A stretch of 64,000 bases of DNA from Oscillibacter sp. (GCA_022791875.1 JAAVZX010000028.1:1-64000), one strand, 5' to 3'; positions 17,334 to 26,234 are shown, numbered from the stretch's first letter. Numbers and translations are program-made. Notes: generated by a model not told the origin, from the letters alone.

Positions 17334-20300
17334 ACCTGACGCCCCAGCAGCGGGCCGCCGTGGAAAACCGGGGCGGGAGCCTTCTGGTCTCCGCCGCCGC
17401 CGGGTCCGGGAAGACCCGGGTGCTGGTGGACCGCCTCTTCCGCTACGTGACGGAGGAGCGGCACCACGTGGACGACTTTCTGATCATCACCTACACCCGC
17501 GCCGCCGCCTCGGAGCTGCGGGGGAAAATCGCCTCCGAGCTCTCCCGCCGCATGGGGGAGCGTCCCGGAGACGCCCACCTGCGCCAGCAGCTTCTGCGGG
17601 TCTACCAGGCGGACATCAAGACCGTGGACGCCTTCTGCACCGCCCTCCTCCGGGAGAACACCCACCTCCTGGCCCGTGACAGCGACCGCCACGCCCTGAC
17701 GCCGGACTTCCGGGTCCTGGACGACAGCGAAGCGGAACTCCTGCGCCGCCGGGTTCTGGACCGGGTGCTGGAGGAGTTCTACACAGACCTCACCCCCGAG
17801 GGGCGGCAGCTGGCCGGCACCCTGGGGGCGGGCTGGGACGACCGCGCCCTGGCCGATCTGGTCCTGGAGTTCTACGACAAGCTCCAGAGCCACGCCTCTC
17901 CGGAACAGTGGCTTTCCCGGAACCGGGAGATCTGGGCGGACCTTGGGGACGACTTCGACGCCACCCCTTACGCCCGGGAACTGCTAGCTGTGATCCGCCG
18001 CCGGGGGCGGCACTGGGCGGCTCAGCTCCGCCTCGGTGCGGCCCGCACCCAGGGCGACGGCCCCTTGCAGACCGGCTACGGCCTCAAGTTCCTGGAAGCC
18101 GCCCTGGAGGTGGAAAAGCTGGGGGAGGCCCGGACCTGGGAGGCGGCGCGGGACGCCGTGAACGTCGCCTTCCCGCGGCTCAGCACCCCCAGGGGGCGGG
18201 CGGAGGACCCGCTGGTGGTTTCCCTGAAGCAGACCTGGAACGGCTGCAAGGACGCGCTGAAAAAGCTGTCCGTCTGGCTGGACATCAGCGGCAAAGAGGC
18301 CATGGAGGACCTGCGCGCCGCCGCCCCCGCCATGCTGGCCCTTTTGGATCTGACCGCGGCCTTTTCCGAGGCGTACCGCGCCGAAAAGCTGCGGATCAAC
18401 GCCGCCGACTTCTCCGATCAGGAGCACATGGCGCTGTACCTTCTCGTCCAGGAGGACGGGACCCCCACGGAGCTGGGGGAGCAGGTTGCCGCCCGCTACG
18501 CGGAAATCCTGGTGGACGAGTACCAGGACACCAACGAGGTCCAGAACGCCATTTTCCGCGCCGTCTCCAAGGACGGGAAGAACCTGTTCACCGTGGGGGA
18601 CGTGAAGCAGAGCATCTACCGCTTCCGCCTGGCGGACCCCACCATTTTCCTGGACAAGTACAACCGCTTCAAGCCCCATGACGAGGCCGAAAAAGGCGAG
18701 GACCGCAAAATCTCCCTCAGCCAGAATTTCAGGTCCCGGCAGGAAATCCTGGACGCGGCGAATTTCGTCTTTGAAAACATCCTCTCCCAGGAGATGGGGG
18801 AGATGGACTACGACGAGGACGCCGCCCTCCACTTCGGCGCGGACTACTACCCTCCCCGGGAGGACTGTGACACGGAGTACCACCTGATCCGCGCCAGGCA
18901 GAAGACCAAGGACAGCGATCAGCCCGTGAAAAAGCTGACGGCGGAGGCCCGCTTCACCGCCCTGCGCATCCGCCAGCTCCTGGACGAGGGCTATCCCGTC
19001 ACCGGACCCGACGGGGTCCTGCGGCCCTGCAAGCCGGAGGATATCGTGATCCTTATGCGTTCCCCCGGAAGCCGGACGGCCGTGTTTTCCTCCGCGCTGG
19101 CGGAGCAGAATATCCCCTGCTCTTTCCAGGAGGACAGCGGATTTTTCCAGACCATGGAGGTGGCCGTCATGATGGCCCTCCTGGATTTGGTGGACAACCC
19201 GCGGCAGGATGTGCCGCTGATCTCCGTCCTACGCTCTCCGGTGTTCGGCCTCTCGCCGGACCGCCTTGCCGAGATCCGCGCCGGAAGCCCTGACACGGAT
19301 TTCTACGACGCCGTAGTCAATGCCGCGAAGCCCGCCGAAGAGGGCGATGCCCCCAATGACTGTGCAGACTTTCTCAACACGCTGAACGCCCTGCGGCGCG
19401 CGGCGCGGGACATGAGCGTCCACCGCCTGATCTGGCACATCTACAACACCCTGAACCTCCTTGGCCTCTTCGGGGCCATGGACTGCGGCCTGGAGCGGCG
19501 GGAAAACCTGATCGCCCTGGCGCGGCAGGCGGAAAAATTCGAGAGCGGCGGGTATCGGGGCCTGTTCGCCTTCGTCACCCAGCTCCGCCGCCTCCTGGAG
19601 GCCGGAAAGGCCCCCACCGCCTCCGGCGCCGCCGCCGTCAACGGCGTGCGCCTCATGAGCATCCACAAGTCCAAGGGCCTGGAGTTCCCCATCGTGATCC
19701 TGGCGGACCTGGACCACAATTTCTCCCGCCAGGACTTCGACACCCCCGTCCTGGTCCACCCCTCCATGGGGCTGGGGCCCCGGCGGGTGGATCTGGAGCG
19801 GAAAATCCGCTACGCCACCCTGGCCCGCCACGCCGTGGAACAGAAGCTCCGGCGGGAAAATCTGGCGGAGGAGCAGCGGGTCCTCTACGTGGCCATGACC
19901 CGGCCCAAGGAAAAGCTGATCCTGATCCACGCCCTCTATAACGCGGAGACGCGGCTGCAAAAGCTGGCGGCGTCCGCCGCCTGTCCCGTGCCGCCGGAGT
20001 CCGTGGCGGCGGGGAAGTCCTTCGGCGACTGGCTGCTGCTGCCCCTGCTGTGCCGCCCGGAGGCGGCGGACCTCCGGGCCCTGGCCGGAACCGCCACCGC
20101 CGGAGGGCTCTACACCGGCGCGACGGCCCCCTGGAAGGTCTTCCTCCACGACGCCGGGGACTTCCGGAATGCCCCCGCCCCCGCCGTCCTCACTGAGGAA
20201 GCCAAGACGCCGGAGGCCCCCTTCGACCCGGACCTGCTCACCTTTGCCTACCCCTATCAGCGTGAAACCACCCTCCCGGCAAAGCTGACGGCCACCCAGC

Positions 20301-20923
20301 TCAAGGGCCGTCCCCTGGACCAGGAGATTGCGGAAAACGCGGCCCACACCCCCTACCTCCGCCCCCTCTCCCAGCCGAAATTCCGCCGGGAGGCCCGGGG
20401 CCTCACCCCCGCCGAGCGGGGCACCGCCACCCACCTGGTCCTCCAATACCTGGACTTCCGGAACCCGGACCCCGCCGCCCAGATCGCCGGCCTGGAGGCC
20501 CGGGGCCTCCTGACGCCGGAGCAGGCCGCGGCGGTGGACCGGGCCTCCCTGTCCCGCCTCCTGGCCTCCCCTCTGGCAGAGGAGCTGCGGGCGGCGGAGC
20601 GGGCCGGACGCCCGCCCCTGCGGGAGTACCGCTTCACACTCCTGGCAGACGCCCGGACCTACGCCCCCGCTGCCGCGGCGGGGGATCAGATCCTGCTCCA
20701 GGGCGTGGTGGACTGCTGCTTCGAGACAGCGGCGGGCCTGACGGTGGTGGACTTCAAAACCGACCATGTGCGGAACGCCGGAGACCTCGCCGAGCACGCG
20801 GAACGCTACCGCCCCCAGCTGGACGCTTACAGCTTGGCCCTGTCCCAGGTCCTGGAGAAGCCGGTGGCGCGGAAGGTGCTGTACTTCCTGGCCTCCGGGG
20901 ACACGGTGGAAATTGACAATTGA
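17324..20923 (+). CDS. addA: ATP-dependent helicase/nuclease subunit A (AddA)
   Basis: UvrD-type helicase and nuclease subunit of AddAB, 1199 residues. Helicase motifs in order: Walker A SAAAGSGKT (23-31), motif II LVDEYQDTNEVQ, motif III region GDVKQSIYRFR, motif IV LSQNFRSR, motif V MSIHKSKGLEFP, motif VI VLYVAMTRPKEKL. The C-terminal nuclease has GVVDCCFE and TVVDFKTDHV. It overlaps addB by ten bases with GGAGG before its ATG. The last few codons (EIDN) and the TGA stop fall in an AT-rich repeat, so the C-terminal end was set by that repeat. Confidence 0.97.
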   Translation: MAVNLTPQQRAAVENRGGSLLVSAAAGSGKTRVLVDRLFRYVTEERHHVDDFLIITYTRAAASELRGKIASELSRRMGERPGDAHLRQQLLRVYQADIKTVDAFCTALLRENTHLLARDSDRHALTPDFRVLDDSEAELLRRRVLDRVLEEFYTDLTPEGRQLAGTLGAGWDDRALADLVLEFYDKLQSHASPEQWLSRNREIWADLGDDFDATPYARELLAVIRRRGRHWAAQLRLGAARTQGDGPLQTGYGLKFLEAALEVEKLGEARTWEAARDAVNVAFPRLSTPRGRAEDPLVVSLKQTWNGCKDALKKLSVWLDISGKEAMEDLRAAAPAMLALLDLTAAFSEAYRAEKLRINAADFSDQEHMALYLLVQEDGTPTELGEQVAARYAEILVDEYQDTNEVQNAIFRAVSKDGKNLFTVGDVKQSIYRFRLADPTIFLDKYNRFKPHDEAEKGEDRKISLSQNFRSRQEILDAANFVFENILSQEMGEMDYDEDAALHFGADYYPPREDCDTEYHLIRARQKTKDSDQPVKKLTAEARFTALRIRQLLDEGYPVTGPDGVLRPCKPEDIVILMRSPGSRTAVFSSALAEQNIPCSFQEDSGFFQTMEVAVMMALLDLVDNPRQDVPLISVLRSPVFGLSPDRLAEIRAGSPDTDFYDAVVNAAKPAEEGDAPNDCADFLNTLNALRRAARDMSVHRLIWHIYNTLNLLGLFGAMDCGLERRENLIALARQAEKFESGGYRGLFAFVTQLRRLLEAGKAPTASGAAAVNGVRLMSIHKSKGLEFPIVILADLDHNFSRQDFDTPVLVHPSMGLGPRRVDLERKIRYATLARHAVEQKLRRENLAEEQRVLYVAMTRPKEKLILIHALYNAETRLQKLAASAACPVPPESVAAGKSFGDWLLLPLLCRPEAADLRALAGTATAGGLYTGATAPWKVFLHDAGDFRNAPAPAVLTEEAKTPEAPFDPDLLTFAYPYQRETTLPAKLTATQLKGRPLDQEIAENAAHTPYLRPLSQPKFRREARGLTPAERGTATHLVLQYLDFRNPDPAAQIAGLEARGLLTPEQAAAVDRASLSRLLASPLAEELRAAERAGRPPLREYRFTLLADARTYAPAAAAGDQILLQGVVDCCFETAAGLTVVDFKTDHVRNAGDLAEHAERYRPQLDAYSLALSQVLEKPVARKVLYFLASGDTVEIDN

Positions 20924-20946
20924 TAATTGACAATTGATAATTGACA
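20911..20946. repeat. AT-rich tract, CAATTGATAATTGA type (copy 2)
   Basis: Two and a half units of AATTGACAATTGATAATTGA-like sequence, overlapping the end of addA and lying just upstream of the SUKH-like gene. Confidence 0.85.
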
Positions 20947-20994
20947 AACTCCCTTTTCGGAATAAAGATGGGCAAATGGGAAAGGAACTGGTAT

Positions 20995-21747
20995 ATGAAG
21001 CAACAAAGCGGGGCGCCTAATTGGATGAATGACCTCACCATGCTTGAATTTTACCGCAAGGTTCAAGCGGCAGGGGGAATTCTGGAACCGGATTCTGTGT
21101 ATTTGTCGGATGTTTCATTGGGAAGATACCCGGTGTACAAATTGAAGGATTTGGAGATATCTGAACACTTGCGAAATTTTTTGACAAAAACAGGTCTGCC
21201 GGACAGATTTCTGGATTGGCGCTCTCCCGACGAGGAACGGGAGGAGTCCGGAAAGCAGGCGGCTCCTGGAATAGTCTTCTGGATTAGTTGTCTGCGGATA
21301 GAGGAGATAAAGCGGAAAAAGTATTTGGTGATTGGAGAGGCACGGGAGTTGAGCCGGAGCTGCAGCATCAGCGGTTGGGGAACGAGCCAGGAGGTTCAGA
21401 TTTGGAACAAAGATGAGAGTTGTGCGTATATGGCGGTGGAGCTAAAAACCGAAACCGTATGGAGACTTGTACCCTTTTACGATGAAAATACACTTACTTT
21501 TGTCAACAGCAGCCTGGAGCAATATTTGTTGTCCATGGCTTACTGGCGCACGTTTTATCAGGAATTTACCCAAAAGATACAGACATTCAGAGAGGAGCAT
21601 CCTGATAAAACCGAGTTGGACTATGTCTTTAAAAACCAAAAGGATCTCTATGGACCCTTTCGCGAATGTCTTAAGGCATTGGACCCGGCGGCGGAAAAAA
21701 AGCGGACAGGCTATTGGAAATTCATGTGCGATTTGTCGCTGTTGTAA
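20995..21747 (+). CDS. SUKH-superfamily protein (probable SUKH-4-type immunity protein)
   Basis: 250 residues. The region LVIGEARELS...VQIWNKDESCAYMAV followed by TFVNSSLEQYLLSMAYW (169-185) resembles the C-terminal part of SUKH-4 proteins, which act as immunity proteins against polymorphic toxins. The assignment is from motif memory and is moderate. Start MKQQSGA at 20995 is chosen for the AAAGGA eight bases upstream; longer frames begin in the AT-rich repeat. Its GC content is clearly lower than that of addA. AT-rich repeats lie on both sides, and no toxin gene is adjacent, so it looks like an orphan acquired immunity gene. Confidence 0.6.
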   Translation: MKQQSGAPNWMNDLTMLEFYRKVQAAGGILEPDSVYLSDVSLGRYPVYKLKDLEISEHLRNFLTKTGLPDRFLDWRSPDEEREESGKQAAPGIVFWISCLRIEEIKRKKYLVIGEARELSRSCSISGWGTSQEVQIWNKDESCAYMAVELKTETVWRLVPFYDENTLTFVNSSLEQYLLSMAYWRTFYQEFTQKIQTFREEHPDKTELDYVFKNQKDLYGPFRECLKALDPAAEKKRTGYWKFMCDLSLL

Positions 21748-21778
21748 TTTCCGGTTTATGGAGCCGTTAAGTTGTTGA

Positions 21779-21808
21779 AGACAATTGACAATTGATAATG
21801 GATAATGG
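21779..21808. repeat. AT-rich tract, CAATTGATAATGGATAATGG type (copy 3)
   Basis: GACAATTGACAATTGATAAT then GGATAATGGGG, 31 bases after the stop of the SUKH-like gene and in the same orientation as copy 2. The pair brackets the gene. Confidence 0.8.
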
Positions 21809-21933
21809 GGCGGTTTTTGGGGGCGGTTTGCGCTGAAATAAAAATTTCCATGGGCTTATTACATAAAATCCGACAAAAGGCGGCAAGATAGCGCCGTGTC
21901 CCAGCGTGTGGACATGAATGGAGGTAGTGGACC

Positions 21934-22146
21934 ATGCTTGATAAAATTGCGATTCTGATCGCCGTGATCGGCGCGCTGAACTGGGGCGGCATCGGGCTGT
22001 TCGGGTTCGATACCGCGGCCTTTCTCTTCGGCGGACAAATGGCCGTGCTGTCCCGGATCGTCTACGCCCTGGTGGGCCTGGCGGGCCTGTGGTGCATCAC
22101 GCTTCTCTTCCGGGGCCGTGAGGAGTTCTCCTCCGCCGCCGCCTGA
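21934..22146 (+). CDS. DUF378-family small membrane protein
   Basis: 70 residues with two transmembrane helices (about 5-27 and 38-58). The motif ALNWGGIGLFGFD at 14-26 is the hallmark of DUF378 (YuzA-like) proteins, whose function is unknown. GGAGG precedes the ATG. It stands alone; upstream bases 21809-21933 show no convincing promoter, and a modular repeat follows about 140 bases downstream. Confidence 0.85.
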   Translation: MLDKIAILIAVIGALNWGGIGLFGFDTAAFLFGGQMAVLSRIVYALVGLAGLWCITLLFRGREEFSSAAA

Positions 22147-22288
22147 GTATGGGGCGCGGTACGGCGAAAACGTTCCCTGCGTATAGAAACGGCACAGCCT
22201 GCGGGCTGCGCCGTTTCTGCGTTTTCACGCGTTTTTTCTCCTTAGTTATAAGCAATCCAAAACAGGAGCAAGGGGCCTCAAACTGGCC

Positions 22289-22404
22289 GATCTGCCAGGG
22301 TCCAGGGAGGCGCGTGCCTCCCTGGTGGGCGGCCAGAGGGCAAAGCCCTCTGGCCGCCGGAGGCGGGAAGCCCCGCTGGCAGCCCCCCGTCCCCCGTCCT
22401 CCGT
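22289..22404. repeat. Modular double-hairpin repeat, copy 3
   Basis: GATCTGCCAGGGTCCAGGGA start, CCAGGGAGGCG/CGCCTCCCTGG hairpin, CCAGAGGGCAAAGCCCTCTG hairpin, then GCCGCCGGAGGC, GGGAAGCCCCGCTGGCAGCC and CCCCGTCCCCCGTCC. It fills the space up to the stop of the SLH protein gene. Confidence 0.9.
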
Positions 22405-22405
22405 C

Positions 22406-25090
22406 TTAGAGGGCGATGTCGCGGTAGAGGTAGGTCACGATGTCGGCGCGTGGGGAGTTTGCGGAGGGCGTGAAGGTTTTGCCGGTGCCGGAGAGGAGGC
22501 CCTTGGCGTCGGCCCAGGCGGCAGCGTCGGTGAAGTATTTGCCGGGGTTGGCGGCGGCAATGGCGCTGGAACCGGTGGCGGCGGACTTGTTGTTGGCGCG
22601 CCAGAGGAAGGTGACAACGTGGCCGCTGGTGCAGGTGCCGCCGGGGTTGAACGTAGTTGCCGTGGTGCCTGTGGTGATGCCGTTTTCGTAGGCCCAGAGG
22701 ATGGCCTTGTAGAAGGCGCTGGAGGCGGAGACGTCGGTGAAGGGATTCGTCTTCGTCTTGGGCTCCGGGGAACCTTTGGCGCGCCAGAGGAAAGTCACAA
22801 CCCGGCCGCGGGTGCAGGTGGCGTTGGGCTGGAACTGGGTGGCTGTGACACCGGTGGTGACGCCTTTTTCAAGAGCCCAGAGGACTGCGTCGTAATAGTA
22901 CGAGCCGGCGGGGACGTCGGTGAAGGGGTTCGTCTTTTCGGTGCTGGGGGTGGTGGGGCCAAGGGGAATGGTGATGCTGGTACTCTCCTTTTCCAGGGCC
23001 TGGAAGAAGTCTACCTCGAAGGAAATCGACGCCGGGGCACCGGTGGCGCGGTCCTGGAAGCCGCTGACGGTCACGGAGTAGGTGCCCTCGTACTTGTCAA
23101 TTCCGTCCGGGCGGAAAAAGACGCTGTGGAAGGGGTTCATGCTGGACACGGAGATATTGGGCGAGTTGGAAGCGTAGCGGGCCGGGTCACGGCGGACGCC
23201 GAAATACTTGCCGGAGGATGCGGGCGTGTAGCTTCCGGGATTGGAGAAGGACCAGGACTTTCCTCCGCCGGTGAGGGTCACTTTAATGGCGGATTCGTCC
23301 AGCACGTCGTAGAGGTCCTCATTCAGCAGGACGCTCCAGGCGGTGTTTTTCCCGAAGACGTCGCTGGGGAAATTGCCGGAGGCGGGCCAGGAGATGTAAT
23401 CGTAGGACAGGGGCGGGGCGCTGTCGTCCTGGCACATCTCCGCGCTGATGTGGTCCGTGGTGCCGAAGCCCACCTTCCCCATCAGGGGATTCAGCTGCCA
23501 GTGCCGGTGGCCGGGATACGAGATATTTGCAGCGTCACTGTCGTCCATCCACTGGTTGACCGCAACCACTCTTGTGTACACCCCAGAGGAGAGGTTGCTT
23601 GACCCTGCGGCGCTTTTGGCCACGCGGTAGAAAGCGTCGTCCATGCCGGAGGGCTGGGAGGGCCAGTGGTCCGCCCGGCCCAGGGCCTCGCAGATCACGG
23701 CGGCGTGCTGGGCCTTCTCGCACATATCAGCATCCAGGGTCACGGAGGGCAGACCCGCGAGACGGCGGAGGGCGTTCGGACGATTGAGCATGGCCTGAAG
23801 CAGGGCGTCGCTGGCCTTTCCGGCACTGAAGGGCGCTTTTGCACTGGGGGTCACGGCGTAGGACTCGCCGGTGAAGCGCGTCGGCGCGTCCTTGAGAATC
23901 TGCCGGATCTCATCCTGGGAGAGCTTGGGCAGTTGGGTGCTGCCGCTGCCGGAGTGCAGTGCGGTGCCGGGGGTGGTTGTAGTATCGGGATTGGTTGTAG
24001 TTCCGGGGGTGGTTGTAGTGTCGGGATCTGTTGTGGTGCCGGGGTTGGGCGTAGTGCCGGGATCGGTTGTGGTGCCAGGGTTGGGCGTAGTGCCGGGGTT
24101 GGGCGTGGTGCCCGTGGAGGAGGCGGTGGCTCCGGCGGGGAGCTTTACGTTGTCCGCTACCTTCTCCGGCGTGCCGTAGGTGTATTTGTAGTAGTCATAC
24201 GGAATTTCCCACAAAGTCCCGTCAGCCGTCAGCACCCGCCCGTCCCGGACGACGAGCGCGTTATCCATGAGCTTCTTGGGGGTAGGGTTGGCGTAGCTGC
24301 CCAGGCCGTAGAGGGTCCCGTCGCTGGTGATGTACATGCCGGCGTAGGTGTCTGTGCAGACAACGCCGCTGTCCACTAGCTTTACGGGGTTTTCCTTCTC
24401 CACTTCAACCAGAACGTCGCCGTTCGAGTCGTCCATATAACCCCACCACCAGAGGCTTCCGTCCTTCTTGATGAGGGTGTAGTACATTCCGTTTCCGTTG
24501 CCGTTAATCGCGGCCACGCCGTCCATCGACTTGAAAAACGGCCTGGTCAAGGACCAACCCTCGCGCTCGTCGTTGTCCTCATACAGTTCGCCGCTGGCGG
24601 TAATATAATAGCGATCCGGGTCGACGGGGTCGTCCAGGATCTGAACCACATTGGCAGCGCCCTGAATTTGTTCCAGAATGTTGTCCGAGCTGTTTGTGAC
24701 GACCCAAAGCGTGCCGTCCTTTTTGATGACATGGACGAGGGCCGTCTCCCCCTCGTTGCAGGCGAGAACGTTGTCCGCGATCTTCGTGGCGTCCTCCATC
24801 CACCCATAGCTGGAGCTTATGCACGAGCCGTTGGACTTGACCGCGCTTTCTCCGCGCCCTGTGGCAACGGAGCTATAGCCGCCGCCCATGTTTTTGGTGG
24901 TATCTCCGTACCCCATGTACAGTGTTCCGTCTTTTGTGATATAGGAGGACCTCGCGAAGGTGGCGGGGGCCAGCATGGAGGTTTCCACGGTCAGAGTGCC
25001 GGGGGCCGCAAAAACGGTCGGGGAGAGCGTGAGGATCAGAGCCAGGGCGCAGAGAAGCGCCGTCAGGCGGTGGAACTGGTTGGTTTTCAT
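22406..25090 (-). CDS. Secreted surface protein: RCC1-like repeats, CAP-like domain, three SLH domains
   Basis: 894 residues, exported and wall-anchored. A signal peptide ends near residue 29 (LTLSPTVFAAP). Residues ~50-310 hold repeated xKDGTLYxxG units (ITKDGTLYMGYG, IKKDGTLWVV, IKKDGSLWWWGY, ITSDGTLYGLG, LTADGTLWEI) like RCC1-type propeller blades. A Thr/Pro linker of TTPNPGTTTDPGTT units follows (~315-375). Next is a CAP/SCP-like domain (NRPNALRRLAGLPSVTLDAD, AQHAAVICEALGR, PGHRHWQLNP). The last ~180 residues hold three SLH domains (NPFTDVPAGSYYYDAVLWAL and two similar), which bind secondary wall polymer. ATG at 25090 follows AAAGGAGGG. The ligand is unknown. Confidence 0.88.
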   Translation of the reverse strand: MKTNQFHRLTALLCALALILTLSPTVFAAPGTLTVETSMLAPATFARSSYITKDGTLYMGYGDTTKNMGGGYSSVATGRGESAVKSNGSCISSSYGWMEDATKIADNVLACNEGETALVHVIKKDGTLWVVTNSSDNILEQIQGAANVVQILDDPVDPDRYYITASGELYEDNDEREGWSLTRPFFKSMDGVAAINGNGNGMYYTLIKKDGSLWWWGYMDDSNGDVLVEVEKENPVKLVDSGVVCTDTYAGMYITSDGTLYGLGSYANPTPKKLMDNALVVRDGRVLTADGTLWEIPYDYYKYTYGTPEKVADNVKLPAGATASSTGTTPNPGTTPNPGTTTDPGTTPNPGTTTDPDTTTTPGTTTNPDTTTTPGTALHSGSGSTQLPKLSQDEIRQILKDAPTRFTGESYAVTPSAKAPFSAGKASDALLQAMLNRPNALRRLAGLPSVTLDADMCEKAQHAAVICEALGRADHWPSQPSGMDDAFYRVAKSAAGSSNLSSGVYTRVVAVNQWMDDSDAANISYPGHRHWQLNPLMGKVGFGTTDHISAEMCQDDSAPPLSYDYISWPASGNFPSDVFGKNTAWSVLLNEDLYDVLDESAIKVTLTGGGKSWSFSNPGSYTPASSGKYFGVRRDPARYASNSPNISVSSMNPFHSVFFRPDGIDKYEGTYSVTVSGFQDRATGAPASISFEVDFFQALEKESTSITIPLGPTTPSTEKTNPFTDVPAGSYYYDAVLWALEKGVTTGVTATQFQPNATCTRGRVVTFLWRAKGSPEPKTKTNPFTDVSASSAFYKAILWAYENGITTGTTATTFNPGGTCTSGHVVTFLWRANNKSAATGSSAIAAANPGKYFTDAAAWADAKGLLSGTGKTFTPSANSPRADIVTYLYRDIAL

Positions 25091-25310
25091 AAAAGCCCTC
25101 CTTTTAATTTGTAGGATTTGCACAGTTTGGGACGGGCTCACCTCCTTTTTCCTTCTTGTACAAACCCTCTGTATATAAGTGCAAAAAAGTTCGGCTCAGG
25201 TTCATTTTTTTTGCGGATTTTTCGGAAAATTTTTGACGAAAACTCGGCGGATTTTTGGCGAATTTTTGGATAAAACGACGGATGACTGGGAGATATTTCC
25301 AGAAATTTGC

Positions 25311-25347
25311 AATAAAAACAGCCGCCGGGGTTTCGTCCGGCGGCTGT
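25311..25347 (-). terminator. Rho-independent terminator of the SMI1/KNR4 gene
   Basis: 11-bp stem (ACAGCCGCCGG / CCGGCGGCTGT, 25318-25347) with an eight-base loop, followed on the reverse strand by TTTTATT. Confidence 0.8.
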
Positions 25348-25396
25348 CTTGAAAAGGGGGCGTGTTTATGGGGAAAACGTAGGAGAGGGTGCCTGC

Positions 25397-25430
25397 CGGG
25401 GCGAACACGCAGGTTCGCCCCTACGGGGGA
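25397..25430. repeat. GC-rich hairpin repeat, GGGGCGAAC...GTTCGCCCC-TACGGGGG type
   Basis: GGGGCGAACACGCAGGTTCG followed by CCCCTACGGGGG; a variant of the GGGCGGGC family, directly at the stop of the SMI1/KNR4-like gene. Confidence 0.75.
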
Positions 25431-26159
25431 TTATTCGTCGGCGGCGGGGTGGGAGATGGTGTAAAGGGTGTTTTCCTCGTTTCCGTCCCAGCAGCCTGTG
25501 TAGAATTTGTTTGCTTCCTCGTCCCAGCAGCAGAAGACCTTTCCCTCGTAGGTGCATGTGTGCCACTGTACCTGGGCGGGGTCGATGCCCTTCTTGATCA
25601 GAGTTTCCTCCGTGACTTCGGAGCCGCTTTCGTCGTCGGCGTCCTCGTCGTCTATGGCCTCCATGCACTCCATGAAGTAGTCCGAATACTCCCAGTCCAA
25701 TTCCTCCAGCGCTTCTTCTGCGGTGCCGTACATCAGCAAGGTCAGGGCGGTCAGAAGCACGTCCATCAGGAATTCTGACACGCTGGGGTAGGCGTCCCGC
25801 CACTGCCGGGGAGCGTCGGCCTCGTGGTGGAGATAGACCGGCGGATCGTCTTTGTCCATGTCCTCCAGTCTGAGGCCGAAGGTCACGATCCCCGCGCCGT
25901 AATCGCTGCCGATCTCCAGGCAGTCCCCGAAGGTTCCGTTTTTCTTCTGTTCCTCCATCCGGCTGAGGATTTCCCTGCCGCACCAGACGTCGCCCGTCTC
26001 CAGCACGGGGCAGAAGGCGGCAATTTCGATAAACTCCCGGTAGACCTTTGGCAGAGGCTTCCCAAGGGCCTTCTGAAGGTCCTCCAGCAGTTCCCGGCCC
26101 ACGGGGTCCCGAAAACCCAGCCGGTTCAGTATTTCGATGGCGGTCAGATCGTAACGCAT
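25431..26159 (-). CDS. SMI1/KNR4 (SUKH) family protein
   Basis: 242 residues. The N-terminal two thirds match the SUKH fold: LGKPLPKVYREFIEIAAF, then CLEIGSDYGAGIVTFGLRLE, and DPPVYLHHEADAPRQWRDAYPSVSEFL, with the usual EIG-DG-like core. SUKH proteins often serve as immunity factors to nuclease or other toxins, sometimes as stand-alone cytoplasmic proteins. The C-terminal ~80 residues are acidic and cysteine-containing and not recognised. It has its own strong promoter and terminator, no partner gene, and is the second SUKH-type gene within 5 kb. Confidence 0.75.
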   Translation of the reverse strand: MRYDLTAIEILNRLGFRDPVGRELLEDLQKALGKPLPKVYREFIEIAAFCPVLETGDVWCGREILSRMEEQKKNGTFGDCLEIGSDYGAGIVTFGLRLEDMDKDDPPVYLHHEADAPRQWRDAYPSVSEFLMDVLLTALTLLMYGTAEEALEELDWEYSDYFMECMEAIDDEDADDESGSEVTEETLIKKGIDPAQVQWHTCTYEGKVFCCWDEEANKFYTGCWDGNEENTLYTISHPAADE

Positions 26160-26205
26160 ACCGTACTCCTCCGAATCAGTAAAATCTGCCGATCAAGGCA
26201 AGAAA

Positions 26206-26234
26206 AGTATAGCACAGCCCCCGCAAATAGTCAA
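26206..26234 (-). promoter_or_regulatory. Promoter of the SMI1/KNR4 gene with overlapping inverted repeat
   Basis: Reverse-strand TTGACT (26229-26234), 17-base spacer, TGC-TATACT (26206-26211). An inverted repeat CCCGCAAA...TTTGCGGG (about 26219-26249) spans the -35, a plausible operator. Confidence 0.8.

Larger units (their letters stand above)
25091..25430 (-). promoter_or_regulatory. Intergenic upstream region of the SLH protein gene with phased A-tracts
   Basis: No gene is seen in these 340 bases. Reading on the reverse strand toward the SLH gene, A5-A8 runs recur at 25263-25267, 25252-25256, 25230-25234, 25218-25222 and 25205-25212, about every 11-13 bases, a pattern known to bend DNA or act as an UP element. 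A weak promoter (TTGCAC, 18 bases, TACAAG) lies at about 25155-25184. The far end holds the terminator and the GC-rich repeat that belong to the next gene. Confidence 0.5.

Noticed and set aside
22149-22409. Short forward frames downstream of the DUF378 gene
   Set aside because: They are translations of the modular repeat and adjacent spacer, with no ribosome site.
23990-24110. Tandem repeats suggestive of a CRISPR or VNTR
   Set aside because: They encode the in-frame Thr/Pro linker of the SLH protein; units are short and imperfect, without spacers.
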